Shown in pieces: positions 16,437 to 25,645 of a DNA stretch of 64,000 bases. A program made the position numbers and the translations under genes. The notes beneath the pieces are model-generated. The model worked only from the letters and a program-made list of their open reading frames with translations. It did no database searches and was not told the origin of the DNA. Source of the DNA: Gp6-AA40 sp036407095 (GTDB taxonomy: Bacteria > Acidobacteriota > Vicinamibacteria > Vicinamibacterales > UBA2999); contig DASWZV010000168.1 of NCBI GenBank assembly GCA_036407095.1, positions 1-64,000 of the forward strand, written 5' to 3'. The stretch's first letter is position 1. The number at the start of each line of letters is the position of its first letter.

Positions 16437-18161
16437 TCAGCGCACGAGCGGCGTGCGCGCGACGAGCCCGGCGCCCTCGCGAACGGTGATCAACTGATTG
16501 GCCGCGATGTTCTTGATCGTTTCGAGGCGACCGTCAGGCCATCTCACCTCGACGAGGTCCGCGATCGCGGCGGCACCCAGCCCGACGTGCACGCGCACAT
16601 CGCTCTGGCTCAGATAACTGGACCCGGCTTTGACGTCGCGTCTCTGGGTCCGCGAACCGGCAGTGACGCGGACGCGCGCGCCGATCGCATCGCGATTGCC
16701 GGCTGGTCCGATGAGCCGCAACACAAGGGCGTTTCCCCGGTTTCCGCCGTCATTACGCAGCAGCTCCGCTGCCTGCCCGTTGTTCGTGATCAGCAGGTCC
16801 AGATCGCCGTCGTTATCGATGTCGCCCACCGCCAGACCGCGACCGACTTTCAGCGCTGAAAACGCGGCGCCGGTGCTGCGCCCGACTTCAGTGAATCGCC
16901 GACTCGTGATGTTGCGGAACAACAGCTTGCGCTGGGCGTAGGTCGCCCCGGATCGGAAGCGCGGCGCGTTGTCGAGTACGTGGCCGTTGGCGACGGCGAC
17001 GTCGAGTTGCCCGTCGTTGTCGAAGTCGAAGTAGGCCACGCCAAAGCCGACGAACGGCAACGTCGGTGGGCCAATCCCGCTCTCGAGGCTGCTGTACGCA
17101 AACAGCAGATGGCCCAGGCCACGGTTCATCGTGTGCATCTGAAAATCGAGATTGGTGATCACCAGATCGAGACGACCGTCGCCATCGTAGTCGGCGGCAT
17201 CGATCCCCATTCCCGCCCGTGCGGTGCCGTCGGTCGCAACCGCGACACCGGCGGCGAGGCCGATCTCGCTGAAGCGCAGGCCGCCTTCGTTGTGAAACAG
17301 GAAGTTCGGCAGGCTGTCGTTGGCGACGAACACATCGGGCCTGCCGTCGTCGTCGGCATCGACAATGACGACGCCCATGCCGTTGCTGCGCAGCCGCCCG
17401 ACGCCCGACTCCGCGCTCACGTCGGTGAAGACGCCAGCGCCGTCGTTGCGGTAGACCATGTTCGGAAGCGGATCGAACTTCAACGGGTGACAGTAGAAGC
17501 GTTCGCCGCGGCCCTCGCTGCAGAACGGGCTGTGCCTGGGATCGGCGTCGAGGTAGTTCGTCACCCAGAGATCGAGATCGCCATCACCGTCCAGATCGGC
17601 GAAGGCGCAGCTCGCGCTCCAGCGTGTGTCGCCGACATGGGCACGACTGGTGATGTCCTCGAACGTACCGTCGCCGCGGTTGCGATACAGCGTGTTCGGC
17701 CCGAAGTTGGTGATGTACAGGTCTGGTCGTCCGTCGCCGTCGACATCGCCGGCGCACGCGCCCATCCCGTACGCACGATGCTGGATGCCGGATCGCTCGG
17801 TGACGTCCTCGAACAGCGCCTGCCCTGAGCCTGTCGAAGGGGCTTGCCCTGAGCCTGTCGAAGGGTTGCCGCGGTTGTGAAACAACCTGTGCCGCGCCCG
17901 ACGGTCAGTTGACTGATCCGCGATCGATCCGCCGTCGACGAGGAACACGTCGATCCATCCGTCGCCGTCGTAATCGAAGAACAGGCCTCCGGACCCCATC
18001 GTCTCGACGAGGTGCTTGTCGGAGCTCGCGCCGTTGATGTGCTGAAAGGCGATGCCGGCCTGCCGGGCGATATCGACGAACTGAGGAAGCGGGCTCTCTA
18101 CGCCCAGGAGCACCGCGGTCGTTCCGGCGATCGCGGCCGCAGCGACGAGCGACGGTTTCAC
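16437..18161 (-). CDS. CRTAC1-type FG-GAP/ASPIC (UnbV) exported protein
   Basis: This 574-residue protein has a signal peptide, then a series of FG-GAP-like calcium-binding repeats with DxDxDG signatures (DYDGDGWIDVF, DVDGDGRPDLY, DLDGDGDLDLW, DIDNDGDLDLL). They form a predicted beta-propeller. The C-terminal 60 residues are an ASPIC/UnbV domain (VEVRWPDGRLETI). A 47-base double repeat inserts two PSTGSGQA copies into the first repeat region. The GTG start overlaps the TPR-protein stop (GTGA), so the pair is translationally coupled. Ligand is unknown. Confidence 0.85.
   Translation of the reverse strand: MKPSLVAAAAIAGTTAVLLGVESPLPQFVDIARQAGIAFQHINGASSDKHLVETMGSGGLFFDYDGDGWIDVFLVDGGSIADQSTDRRARHRLFHNRGNPSTGSGQAPSTGSGQALFEDVTERSGIQHRAYGMGACAGDVDGDGRPDLYITNFGPNTLYRNRGDGTFEDITSRAHVGDTRWSASCAFADLDGDGDLDLWVTNYLDADPRHSPFCSEGRGERFYCHPLKFDPLPNMVYRNDGAGVFTDVSAESGVGRLRSNGMGVVIVDADDDGRPDVFVANDSLPNFLFHNEGGLRFSEIGLAAGVAVATDGTARAGMGIDAADYDGDGRLDLVITNLDFQMHTMNRGLGHLLFAYSSLESGIGPPTLPFVGFGVAYFDFDNDGQLDVAVANGHVLDNAPRFRSGATYAQRKLLFRNITSRRFTEVGRSTGAAFSALKVGRGLAVGDIDNDGDLDLLITNNGQAAELLRNDGGNRGNALVLRLIGPAGNRDAIGARVRVTAGSRTQRRDVKAGSSYLSQSDVRVHVGLGAAAIADLVEVRWPDGRLETIKNIAANQLITVREGAGLVARTPLVR
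17821..17867. repeat. Two tandem copies of a GCCTGTCGAAGG repeat inside a gene
   Basis: A 24-base unit (TGCCCTGAGC, CTGTCGAAGG, GGCT) occurs twice in a row. The CTTCGACAGGCTCAG core is a repeat seen widely in bacterial genomes. Here it stays in frame and encodes PSTGSGQA twice between NRGN and LFEDVT of the CRTAC1 protein. Confidence 0.8.
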
Positions 18162-19477
18162 CGGGGGCCGCCCGGATCATCGAGATTGCTGCGGCGTTTC
18201 TCGACCATCTGAAGGCGGGCGCGTTCGAACGACTCGAACTCGCGCGCCGCTTCTGATGTTCTTCCCAGATGAGTCATTGCCGCGCCGAGGGCGTAATGCG
18301 TCTCGAAGCGGTCGGGTGCAAGCTGCAACGTGCGCCGCAGCGCCGTGACCGCGTCATCGTAGCGGCCGTTGTCGAGGAATAACTGGCCGATCGCGACCGT
18401 CGTGGACACGTCGTCCGGATTGATCAACAGCGCGGCCACGAGCTCTGCAAACGCATCGTCGATGCGATCGGCGGCGGCCAATGCGCCGGCCAGCTCCCGG
18501 TGCACGAGCGGATCGTTCGGAGTGAGGCGCACAGCACGGACCAACAGATCGATCGCGGCCGCGTCATCGCCGTCGACCTGTGCCAGTCGCCCCAAACCCA
18601 CGTACAGCAGGCTGCGCCCGGAGAGCGTTCCCGACAGCGCCGCTTGATATTCCTTCCTGGCATCGGTGGTCCGATTCTCCATCTCGTAACTGCGCGCGCG
18701 TGTGAAATGCGCGATCGGAGAATCGTCGGCCGACGACAAGGCATGCGATCGTCGCAGCGCCTCGATCGCCTCGTTGTATTTGGCCGCGGCAAGCAGAGCG
18801 AATCCTTGTGCGAGAGTGCCATCGGCGACGACGGGCTTGCCCACCGAGGCCGTGGCGGTGGTGGACGTGAGCGTGTCGCCGAGAACGTCGAGCGTCAGGA
18901 ATGGAGTGCCCTTGCTCCCGCCCTTCAAGCCGCGCTCGTACGCCGCGATCAAAACCTGCCGCGCACGCGCGAGATCCGTCGCGTTCTGATAGAGCACGAC
19001 GTAGTACGCCTTGACTGGATTCTGAGGGTCGAGACTCCAGGCGGTGTGGAATGCGCGCCCCGCATTGTCCACGTCCCCGGCTGATTCACACGTGAGCGCG
19101 CGCAGCACATGGACATCGGACGCCTCTGGCCTGAGCGCCGCGGCCGCCTCGAATTGACTCAACGCGTCGGCAAAGCGTCCTCGTCGCCGGTATGCGAGCC
19201 CGAGCTCGACGTGCATCTGGAACGCGCGTTGCGGTGAGGCTCCGTGGAGTTCCGTGGTGGTGCGTCCTCGAAGATCTTCGAGACTGCGGTCCCACTCGCT
19301 GAGGGCTGAGGCCATGCGATCGACCATGGGCGCGATCGGAGCACGCTGCCGGGGGTCGATGCCGGCACTCGCCGCGAGCTCGCGCACCGCGTCGACGAAC
19401 CTCTGAGGCTGCGCGTCACACGGGGCTGCGACGAGCACCAACGAGAACGCCGCGAAGCTCAGACAACGACGTGGCAC
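18158..19477 (-). CDS. Exported TPR-repeat protein
   Basis: This 439-residue protein has an N-terminal signal peptide (FAAFSLVLVAAPCDAQ) and then TPR-like helical pairs: one block near residues 90-170 (LGLAYRRRGRFADALSQFE) and another from about 220 to 430 (LLAAAKYNEAIEALRRSHAL, LGAAMTHLGRTSEAAREFE). TPRs mediate protein contacts in the periplasm. It precedes the CRTAC1 protein by a 4-base overlap, and TPR plus CRTAC1 pairs are common in Acidobacteria. It is divergent from the large TonB-dependent receptor. Confidence 0.8.
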   Translation of the reverse strand: MPRRCLSFAAFSLVLVAAPCDAQPQRFVDAVRELAASAGIDPRQRAPIAPMVDRMASALSEWDRSLEDLRGRTTTELHGASPQRAFQMHVELGLAYRRRGRFADALSQFEAAAALRPEASDVHVLRALTCESAGDVDNAGRAFHTAWSLDPQNPVKAYYVVLYQNATDLARARQVLIAAYERGLKGGSKGTPFLTLDVLGDTLTSTTATASVGKPVVADGTLAQGFALLAAAKYNEAIEALRRSHALSSADDSPIAHFTRARSYEMENRTTDARKEYQAALSGTLSGRSLLYVGLGRLAQVDGDDAAAIDLLVRAVRLTPNDPLVHRELAGALAAADRIDDAFAELVAALLINPDDVSTTVAIGQLFLDNGRYDDAVTALRRTLQLAPDRFETHYALGAAMTHLGRTSEAAREFESFERARLQMVEKRRSNLDDPGGPR

Positions 19478-19686
19478 GGAAGATCCTCTTGGGGCAACCG
19501 GGAGATTCTACCCTCCATGTTGACTCGTCCCGTTTCGGGTAGCTCGTGCCAAAACGTCCCCACTCGTTCCCACGGCTGCATGCAGCGAGCTATAGAAGCG
19601 AGAAATTCCGCCGCCTGGCACTGATCGATCTCTCCCCGTAAGTCATTGAATTCAGGCTTGCGGCTTTCCGTACTGCCCTGACTGTA

Positions 19687-19715
19687 TTGACAAGTCCAGG
19701 AAGGACCTGTATACA
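19687..19715 (+). promoter_or_regulatory. Strong sigma70-type promoter of the TonB-dependent receptor gene
   Basis: TTGACA (19687-19692), a 17-base spacer and TATACA (19710-19715) are a near-consensus promoter. Transcription would start near 19722, giving a leader of about 64 bases with a CCCGGGGCCCTCCCGGG hairpin before the GGAGG site. The rest of the 308-base divergent gap (19478-19785) holds no gene that I can support. Confidence 0.75.
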
Positions 19716-19785
19716 CGAGCAGCAATTTGGGCTCCCGGGGCCCTCCCGGGCGCTATTCATTGAAAAGTGGGAACTGGAGGCACGT

Positions 19786-22700
19786 GTGCGACATCGGCTG
19801 TTGATGGTGTGTCTCGTTGCCAGCGCTGCTTTGGCGCTGGTGCCGGCGACGGCACTTGCACAGGACGGGCAGATCGCGGGATCAGTTAGAGACTCGTCGG
19901 GGGCTGTCATACCGGGTGTAACAGTAGAAGCAACCAGCCCTGCACTCATCGAAAAAGTTCGCTCGGCGATCACGGACACCAATGGGCAGTACCGCCTTAC
20001 GAATCTGCCGGTTGGCATCTACAAGGTGACGTTCACCCTGTCGGGATTCACGAAACAGGAGCGCGATGCAATCGAGTTGACGAGCGGCTTTACAGCACCA
20101 GTCAATGCAACGATGAGTGTCGGCCAGGTCTCGGAAACGGTGCTCGTCGCGGCCACCTCGCCTGTCGTCGACGTCGAGAACGCGCGTCAAGCCGTCACGT
20201 TCCAAGGCGACGCGCTCAAAGAGTTGCCCACGTCGCGCAACATCAACAGCCTCGTGACGCTGACCCCTGGGATCAGCAGCAACTACCGCGCCGGACAGTC
20301 GTTCGGTCAGCCTGGCGTCTGCGTCGGCGGCATCGGTGTGTTCTGCAACCCGAGTCTCAATGGCTTCAACCAGGGGGACAGCGGCTCGTCATTCGATACG
20401 GGCCTGGGTGATCAGAACGGCGCGAACAACATGCAGCAGGGCCGCGTGATGGTCGACGGCGTGGTGGTCAACGGCGGCGCGGTGCTTCCGATCGGTGGGA
20501 TCACCAACGGCTACACTGCTGACATCGCGGCGGCTCAGGAAGTCAACATTCAATTGTCGGGCGGACTCGGGGAGTCGGAAACCGGTGGGGCCTCGATCAA
20601 CATCATTCCGAAGAGCGGCGGCAACCGCTTTGCCGGTGATTGGAACACCACCTATACGAACGACCGCTGGTTCGACCGCAACACTGACAACTATCGAAGT
20701 GGATGCCCCGGCAGTCCCTGCATCGGGTCGCTCTTCCAGGCCGTGAAATGGGACTACGACGTCTCGGGCTCCTACGGCGGTCCAATCAAGCGCGACCGCG
20801 CGTGGTTCTACGCCAGCGGCCGCGACAACGAAATCCGCAAGCTGCCCGTCGGCGGCGACTTCTGGCCGAATCTCAATGAGGGCAAGTGGGGCTACAACTA
20901 TCAGCCTGATCGCTCGAAAGACCCCGTCCAATATCAGAACATGTGGAAGAACTTGAGCGGCCGCTTCACCGTTCAGGCGACGCAGAAGAACAAGATCGGC
21001 GTCTTCTGGGACGAACAGGACTTCTGCCAGGACCCATGCCTCGGTGTCGTCTCGGTGTTCACCTCGCCGGAGTCGTGGTGGTCGGTGGGCATCAAGCCGA
21101 ATCGCCTGCAGCAGGTGACGTGGACCAATCCGCTCACGAACAAGATCCTGCTCGAGGCGGGTCTGACCGTGAAGAAAGAAACCTACAACACCACAGCCCA
21201 CCGTGAGTACACCGACCCGATCGACATTCCCCGCGTTGACGAATTCGGAGACACGGCCGGTGGCGACAGCGTCGCAACGCGAGTCAATCAGACAGCAGGC
21301 GGCTTTGGCTTCAACCTCACGTCGGGATCTCTCGCAAGCGCGATTGCGGGCGGCGGGGCGGAAAAGCGGCAGAACTCCACGTACCGCACACGCGCGTCGA
21401 TTGCGTACGTGACCGGCAGACATCACTCCAAGGCCGGCTGGGACGGTGGCTACTACATGCAGGACCAGACGAACCAGATGAACAACCCGCGTCTGTTCTA
21501 TCGCTACCAAAAGCCGGCGACCAACTGCGCGACGTTGGCGGACCTGTCGACGTTCCCGTGCGGCAATACGAGCCTCCAGTTTCCGAACGATCCGTTCAAC
21601 CTGGGGCTGCACCCTGTTCCCTTGAACGTGCAGTACTACACAGGCACCGGCACGGTGCGCGACCGTGTGTGGTACGGAGCGCTCTACGCGCAAGATCAGT
21701 GGACGTTCCAGCGGTTCACGCTGAGCGGCGCCTTGCGCTACGACCATGCGGCAAGCCGATACCTGTCGACCTGCATTGGCGGCCCCAATGAGCCGTTCAT
21801 GCCGGTTCAGGCGGACGGCACGAAGCGCTATTGCACGGCGGACACGGACGGCGTCAACTTCAACGACATCACGCCGCGGTGGGGCGCAACGTATGACCTC
21901 TTCGGCAATGGCAGGACGTCGATCAAGTGGAACATGGGCAAGTACAACAACCAGGCGGCGATCAGCGGCATCTACTCGGCCGCCAATCCCGCACGCCGCA
22001 CGGCCAACTCGCTGCAGCGCGCGTGGAACGACATCAACGGCGACCGCCGGGTCGACTGCGACCTCATGAACTTCTCGCCGAACGGCGAGTGCGGGACCTT
22101 CAACGGATTAGGCACGACAGACACAGCGCGATATGGCAAGGACCCGAGCGTCCTCGACGCGGCCGGCAATCCCATCGGCCTCGACACAGTCCACTGTGGA
22201 CGCACCGAGAAGGGCATCATCCAGCAGGTTCAGGACTACTGCGCGGACTACGGCGACACCCTCGTCAGCGGCTGGGGCAAGCGGCAGTATGAGTGGCAGA
22301 TGGGTATCGGCGTCCAACACGAGATCCTGCCTCGGCTTTCAGGTGAGGTCACGTACAACCGCCGCCTCTATCGAAACCTCACGTCGACCGACCAGTTGGG
22401 TCTTGGCTGCGACCGCTTCAACGGTGCCCAATCCGAGGCTGATTGCCAGGCGGCGATGATGCAGTACAGCAACCCGTCATATGACTTCTACACTGTGACG
22501 GCTCCGACCGATCCTCGCCTGCCCGGCGGCGGCGGCTACACCATTCTCGGGCTCAACGACCAGAACGTCGCGGTACCGAGCACCTGTCTCAGCGGAAATG
22601 TGCCGATTGTCTGTCGCGCAGTAACGATCGACCCCTCCCTGAACTATTGGTGGCATGGCGTCGACACCAACTTCGTCTGGCGCGGTCCGAAAGGCATCCG

Positions 22701-23358
22701 CCTGAACGGCGGTACCAGCACCGGGCGGACGAGCCGTGACCGTTGTTCCGCAATGCTGGATACCCCGAGCGTCCGCGGTCGCACCGGTCATGAATTCGAG
22801 GCTGGCTGCGAGACGGTGACGCGGTGGCAGACGAGGGTCAACGGAACGGCGTCGTACAACATCCCGTGGGTTGACGTGCTCGTCGCGACGGTCTTCCAGT
22901 CGCTTCCCGGTCCGGTGATCGGTGCGAACTACACCTACAACAAGGCCGACATCGTCTGGAATCCTGCGAGCGCGAGCCGTGCAACGGCGCCATGTTCCAA
23001 CCCCGCCCTCGGTGTCGGCTGCCTCGGCACAGCGAGAAACATGACAACGGCGGTGGTGCCGCTGTTGCTCGGGAACGAGATCATTGGCGAGCGGACGTCG
23101 CTGTTCGACCTGAAGTTCGCGAAGAACATCCGCTTCAAGGACAAGCGGGCGACGATCGGCGTCGACGTGTACAACGTGTTCAACTCCGACGCGATCAACA
23201 GCTACCAGGCGACGATCACCGGAACGTTCGTCAACGGCGTGTTCGTGCCAGCGGTCGACAATCCGGCAACGCCGAACAACGAGGGGAATCAGTTCATGGA
23301 TCCGACCGGGCTCGTGTCGCCCCGGTTCGTGCGGCTGTCGATTCAGTTCAACTTCTAG
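19786..23358 (+). CDS. TonB-dependent receptor, Oar-like, with carboxypeptidase-regulatory domain
   Basis: This 1190-residue outer-membrane receptor has a signal peptide (VCLVASAALALVPATALAQ), an N-terminal carboxypeptidase-regulatory-like domain (GSVRDSSGAVIPGVTVEA), a plug region (LKELPTSRNINSLVTLTPG) and a long barrel ending in SIQFNF, the usual terminal aromatic signal. Such proteins are numerous in Acidobacteria and are thought to import glycans, peptides or metal complexes; the substrate here is unknown. The GTG start has CTGGAGG 5 bases upstream, which decides against earlier in-frame codons from 19687. A sigma70 promoter and a terminator frame it. Confidence 0.9.
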   Translation: MRHRLLMVCLVASAALALVPATALAQDGQIAGSVRDSSGAVIPGVTVEATSPALIEKVRSAITDTNGQYRLTNLPVGIYKVTFTLSGFTKQERDAIELTSGFTAPVNATMSVGQVSETVLVAATSPVVDVENARQAVTFQGDALKELPTSRNINSLVTLTPGISSNYRAGQSFGQPGVCVGGIGVFCNPSLNGFNQGDSGSSFDTGLGDQNGANNMQQGRVMVDGVVVNGGAVLPIGGITNGYTADIAAAQEVNIQLSGGLGESETGGASINIIPKSGGNRFAGDWNTTYTNDRWFDRNTDNYRSGCPGSPCIGSLFQAVKWDYDVSGSYGGPIKRDRAWFYASGRDNEIRKLPVGGDFWPNLNEGKWGYNYQPDRSKDPVQYQNMWKNLSGRFTVQATQKNKIGVFWDEQDFCQDPCLGVVSVFTSPESWWSVGIKPNRLQQVTWTNPLTNKILLEAGLTVKKETYNTTAHREYTDPIDIPRVDEFGDTAGGDSVATRVNQTAGGFGFNLTSGSLASAIAGGGAEKRQNSTYRTRASIAYVTGRHHSKAGWDGGYYMQDQTNQMNNPRLFYRYQKPATNCATLADLSTFPCGNTSLQFPNDPFNLGLHPVPLNVQYYTGTGTVRDRVWYGALYAQDQWTFQRFTLSGALRYDHAASRYLSTCIGGPNEPFMPVQADGTKRYCTADTDGVNFNDITPRWGATYDLFGNGRTSIKWNMGKYNNQAAISGIYSAANPARRTANSLQRAWNDINGDRRVDCDLMNFSPNGECGTFNGLGTTDTARYGKDPSVLDAAGNPIGLDTVHCGRTEKGIIQQVQDYCADYGDTLVSGWGKRQYEWQMGIGVQHEILPRLSGEVTYNRRLYRNLTSTDQLGLGCDRFNGAQSEADCQAAMMQYSNPSYDFYTVTAPTDPRLPGGGGYTILGLNDQNVAVPSTCLSGNVPIVCRAVTIDPSLNYWWHGVDTNFVWRGPKGIRLNGGTSTGRTSRDRCSAMLDTPSVRGRTGHEFEAGCETVTRWQTRVNGTASYNIPWVDVLVATVFQSLPGPVIGANYTYNKADIVWNPASASRATAPCSNPALGVGCLGTARNMTTAVVPLLLGNEIIGERTSLFDLKFAKNIRFKDKRATIGVDVYNVFNSDAINSYQATITGTFVNGVFVPAVDNPATPNNEGNQFMDPTGLVSPRFVRLSIQFNF

Positions 23359-23413
23359 CCCACGAACAACAAGAGTAAGGAGGGGCCTGCTTCAGCCGGC
23401 CCGCAGTCACCAC

Positions 23414-23446
23414 CGCCCGCGCACTCATCAGAGTCGCGGGCGTTTT
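23414..23446 (+). terminator. Rho-independent terminator of the receptor gene
   Basis: Stem CGCCCGCG-C-ACTC, loop ATCA, then GAGT-CGCGGGCG and TTTT. It lies 55 bases after the receptor stop codon. Confidence 0.8.
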
Positions 23447-23553
23447 CCTGTCGAAGGCAACGAGTACACGGCCGCGCAACTTGGCGGCCTGGTGGAAACG
23501 GTGATGAGGCGATAGGGCCGTCGTTCGTCGTGTGCGGCTTCAGCGGGAGATAA

Positions 23554-23627
23554 GGGCCGCCTAAAGGCGGCCCCTACGTTGGGGCGGCCCTCATGTTGGG
23601 CGGCCCCTCTGTTGGGCGGCCCCTACT
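23554..23627 (-). repeat. GTAG REP followed by degenerate half-units, reaching the pepF stop codon
   Basis: The full hairpin is GTAGGGGCCGCC, TTTA, GGCGGCCC on the minus strand. Three further partial units (GGCGGCCCCTNN GTTGG) follow at about 17-base steps. The last GTAG supplies the TAG stop of the oligopeptidase gene (23623-23625). Confidence 0.7.
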
Positions 23628-25503
23628 TGGCGAGCAGCTTCTCGGTCTCGTCCATCACTTCGTTCATCCGGCGAATCGTGAGGTCGAGCGGTTCGTCGGT
23701 CGTCATGTCGACGCCGGCATCCTTCAGCAATTCGATCGGATACCTCGAGCCGCCGGCCGAGAGGAACGTCAGATAGCGCTTGGTCGCTGCCTGATCGCCT
23801 GAGAGCACCTTCGCCGACAGCGCTTCCGCCGCGGTGAACGACGTGGCGTACTGGAACACGTAGAAGTTGCGATAGAAGTGCGGGATGAAGCTCCACTCGT
23901 GGGCGATGTAGTCGTCTACGATCGTCACCTTCTGATCGTGCCCGTAGTAGCGGCGCGTAATGTCCAGATAGAGCTTCGCGAGCGCGTCGCCGGTGATCGG
24001 CTCGCCCCTCTGCGCCATCTCGTGCATCCGGAGCTCGAACTCCGCGAACTGGGTCTGCCGGAAGACGGTGGCCTTGATCCCTTCGAGGTAGTTGCCGATC
24101 AGCGACAGCCGCGTGGGCGTGTCCTTGATCTGCTTGAGCATGTAGTCGATCAGCAGCGCCTCGTTGAACGTCGACGCCACCTCGGCGACGAACGTCGGGT
24201 AGTTGGCGGTCGCGTACGGCTGCGTCTTGTTGGAGAAGTAGCTCTGCATCGTGTGCCCGAGCTCGTGGGCCACGGTGCTGACATCGTTGTACTGCCCAAG
24301 GTAGTTGAGCAGCATGTAGGGATGCACGTCGTAGGCGCCGCCGTTCGAGTAGGCGCCTGCGACCTTGCCTTCGGTCGGCTCCCAATCGAGCCATCGCTCG
24401 GTGAACGCGCGCTTCAACGTGGCCTGATACTCCGGACCGAGCGGCGCCATCGCCTCGAGCACGAGCTTCTGCGCTTCTTCCGGCGTGTATCGCAAGTTCA
24501 CCGACGACACGAGGGGCGCGTAGAGATCGTAGTAGTGCAGGTCGTCGGTCACGCCGAGCATCCGCTTCCGCAGTCGCAGGTACCGGTGAAATGTCGGCAG
24601 ATGACGATTCACGCCGTCGATGAGACGGTGGTATACCGTCACCGGAATGTTCGGCCCGTTGAGCGCCGCTTCGAGGTTGCTGTCGTACTTCCGCGCCTTC
24701 GTGTAGAAGAGATCCTTCTGCACGGTTGCGTTCATCGTCATGCCCATCGTCCGGCTGAAGGCGCCGAGCGCGGTGAAGAACGCCGACATCGAAGCCTTGC
24801 GATCGTCGCGATTCTGCGAGGCACGCAACTCGGTGTAACCGGCCTGATTGATCTTGACCGTCTTGCCGTCGTGCACCGTGATCGTCGGATACGGGAAATC
24901 CGCGTTCGTCAGAATCGTGTAGATGTTCGTCGGCGACGCGGCAAGCGGCCCGGCATCGGCGATGATCTTCTCCTCGGCGTCGGACAACGTGTGCGCCGCG
25001 CGTCTGTTGATGTCGCGGAGCTGGAACGTATACGGCTTCAGCCGCGGCTCGGCAGCGATCGCCTTCTCGATTGTGGCACTCCCGATCTTGATGATCTCCG
25101 GCTCGATGAACGACGCCTGCGCCGCGAAGGTGGCGGCAATGTGCTGCATCTCCTGCTGCATGCCTTGCGGGCCTGACTCTCGCGTGTCCTCGTCCGACAG
25201 CATGCTCGCATAGACGTAGAGGCGCGTCAGCTCCTTGTCGAGCCGCGACATCATCTCGAGCGCGTCGGCCAGCGCCTTGGGCGACGCGCCGAGCGTGCCT
25301 TCGAACTCCCGAACCTTGGGGATTTCGGCCGCGATCTTCTCTTTCTGAGCCCGCCACGCCGCAGGGCTGGCGTAGATCTCGGCAAGATTCCACTTGTACT
25401 TGTCGTCGACCTTGACGCGGTCGCGTTCCTGGGCAGTTACGAGCATGGACATGACAATCACCGAAATAGCGGGAAGAACGAAGCGTATCCAGTCACGAGG
25501 CAT
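23623..25503 (-). CDS. pepF: M3-family oligoendopeptidase F-like zinc peptidase
   Basis: This 626-residue zinc peptidase cleaves short peptides. The HELGH zinc site lies in VAHELGHTMQSYFSNK, with the downstream Glu ligand in TFVAEVASTFNEALL. An N-terminal signal peptide (FVLPAISVIVMSMLVTAQ) predicts export, unlike the cytoplasmic PepF of Firmicutes. The ATG at 25503 has AGGAG at 5 bases; a longer reading frame upstream crosses the GC-rich promoter block and is not real. The stop codon is part of a REP. Confidence 0.92.
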   Translation of the reverse strand: MPRDWIRFVLPAISVIVMSMLVTAQERDRVKVDDKYKWNLAEIYASPAAWRAQKEKIAAEIPKVREFEGTLGASPKALADALEMMSRLDKELTRLYVYASMLSDEDTRESGPQGMQQEMQHIAATFAAQASFIEPEIIKIGSATIEKAIAAEPRLKPYTFQLRDINRRAAHTLSDAEEKIIADAGPLAASPTNIYTILTNADFPYPTITVHDGKTVKINQAGYTELRASQNRDDRKASMSAFFTALGAFSRTMGMTMNATVQKDLFYTKARKYDSNLEAALNGPNIPVTVYHRLIDGVNRHLPTFHRYLRLRKRMLGVTDDLHYYDLYAPLVSSVNLRYTPEEAQKLVLEAMAPLGPEYQATLKRAFTERWLDWEPTEGKVAGAYSNGGAYDVHPYMLLNYLGQYNDVSTVAHELGHTMQSYFSNKTQPYATANYPTFVAEVASTFNEALLIDYMLKQIKDTPTRLSLIGNYLEGIKATVFRQTQFAEFELRMHEMAQRGEPITGDALAKLYLDITRRYYGHDQKVTIVDDYIAHEWSFIPHFYRNFYVFQYATSFTAAEALSAKVLSGDQAATKRYLTFLSAGGSRYPIELLKDAGVDMTTDEPLDLTIRRMNEVMDETEKLLAK

Positions 25504-25645
25504 GCGCACTCCTATTAGCGTATCAAGAAGGCCCCGGGGGCCAGGGCTGGACCTGGCCGGGGCCTGGCCGGGGCCTGGCCCGGGACAGTCCCCTGGGGCA
25601 GGCCCAGCCTGGGGCCCGAGCCTGAGCCCTTGTACGCTATTAGCC
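25504..25645. promoter_or_regulatory. Symmetric divergent promoter region with GC-rich tandem and palindromic block
   Basis: Identical TACGCT boxes face outward at 25522-25517 (minus, toward pepF) and 25633-25638 (plus, 7 bases before the GTG of the metallopeptidase gene). Between them is a 100-base block of over 80 percent GC by eye. It holds the palindrome GGCCCCGGGGGCC and three copies of an 11-base CTGGCCGGGGC unit with inverted relatives (CAGGCCCAGCC). Confidence 0.5.

Noticed and set aside
20389..21747. Minus-strand open frame inside the TonB-dependent receptor
   Set aside because: The receptor reading frame is continuous and has its own promoter, Shine-Dalgarno site and terminator.
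23878..25176. Long open frame antisense to the M3 peptidase gene
   Set aside because: It is a shadow of GC-rich codon use; the other strand encodes a complete HELGH peptidase and the antisense translation has no family features.
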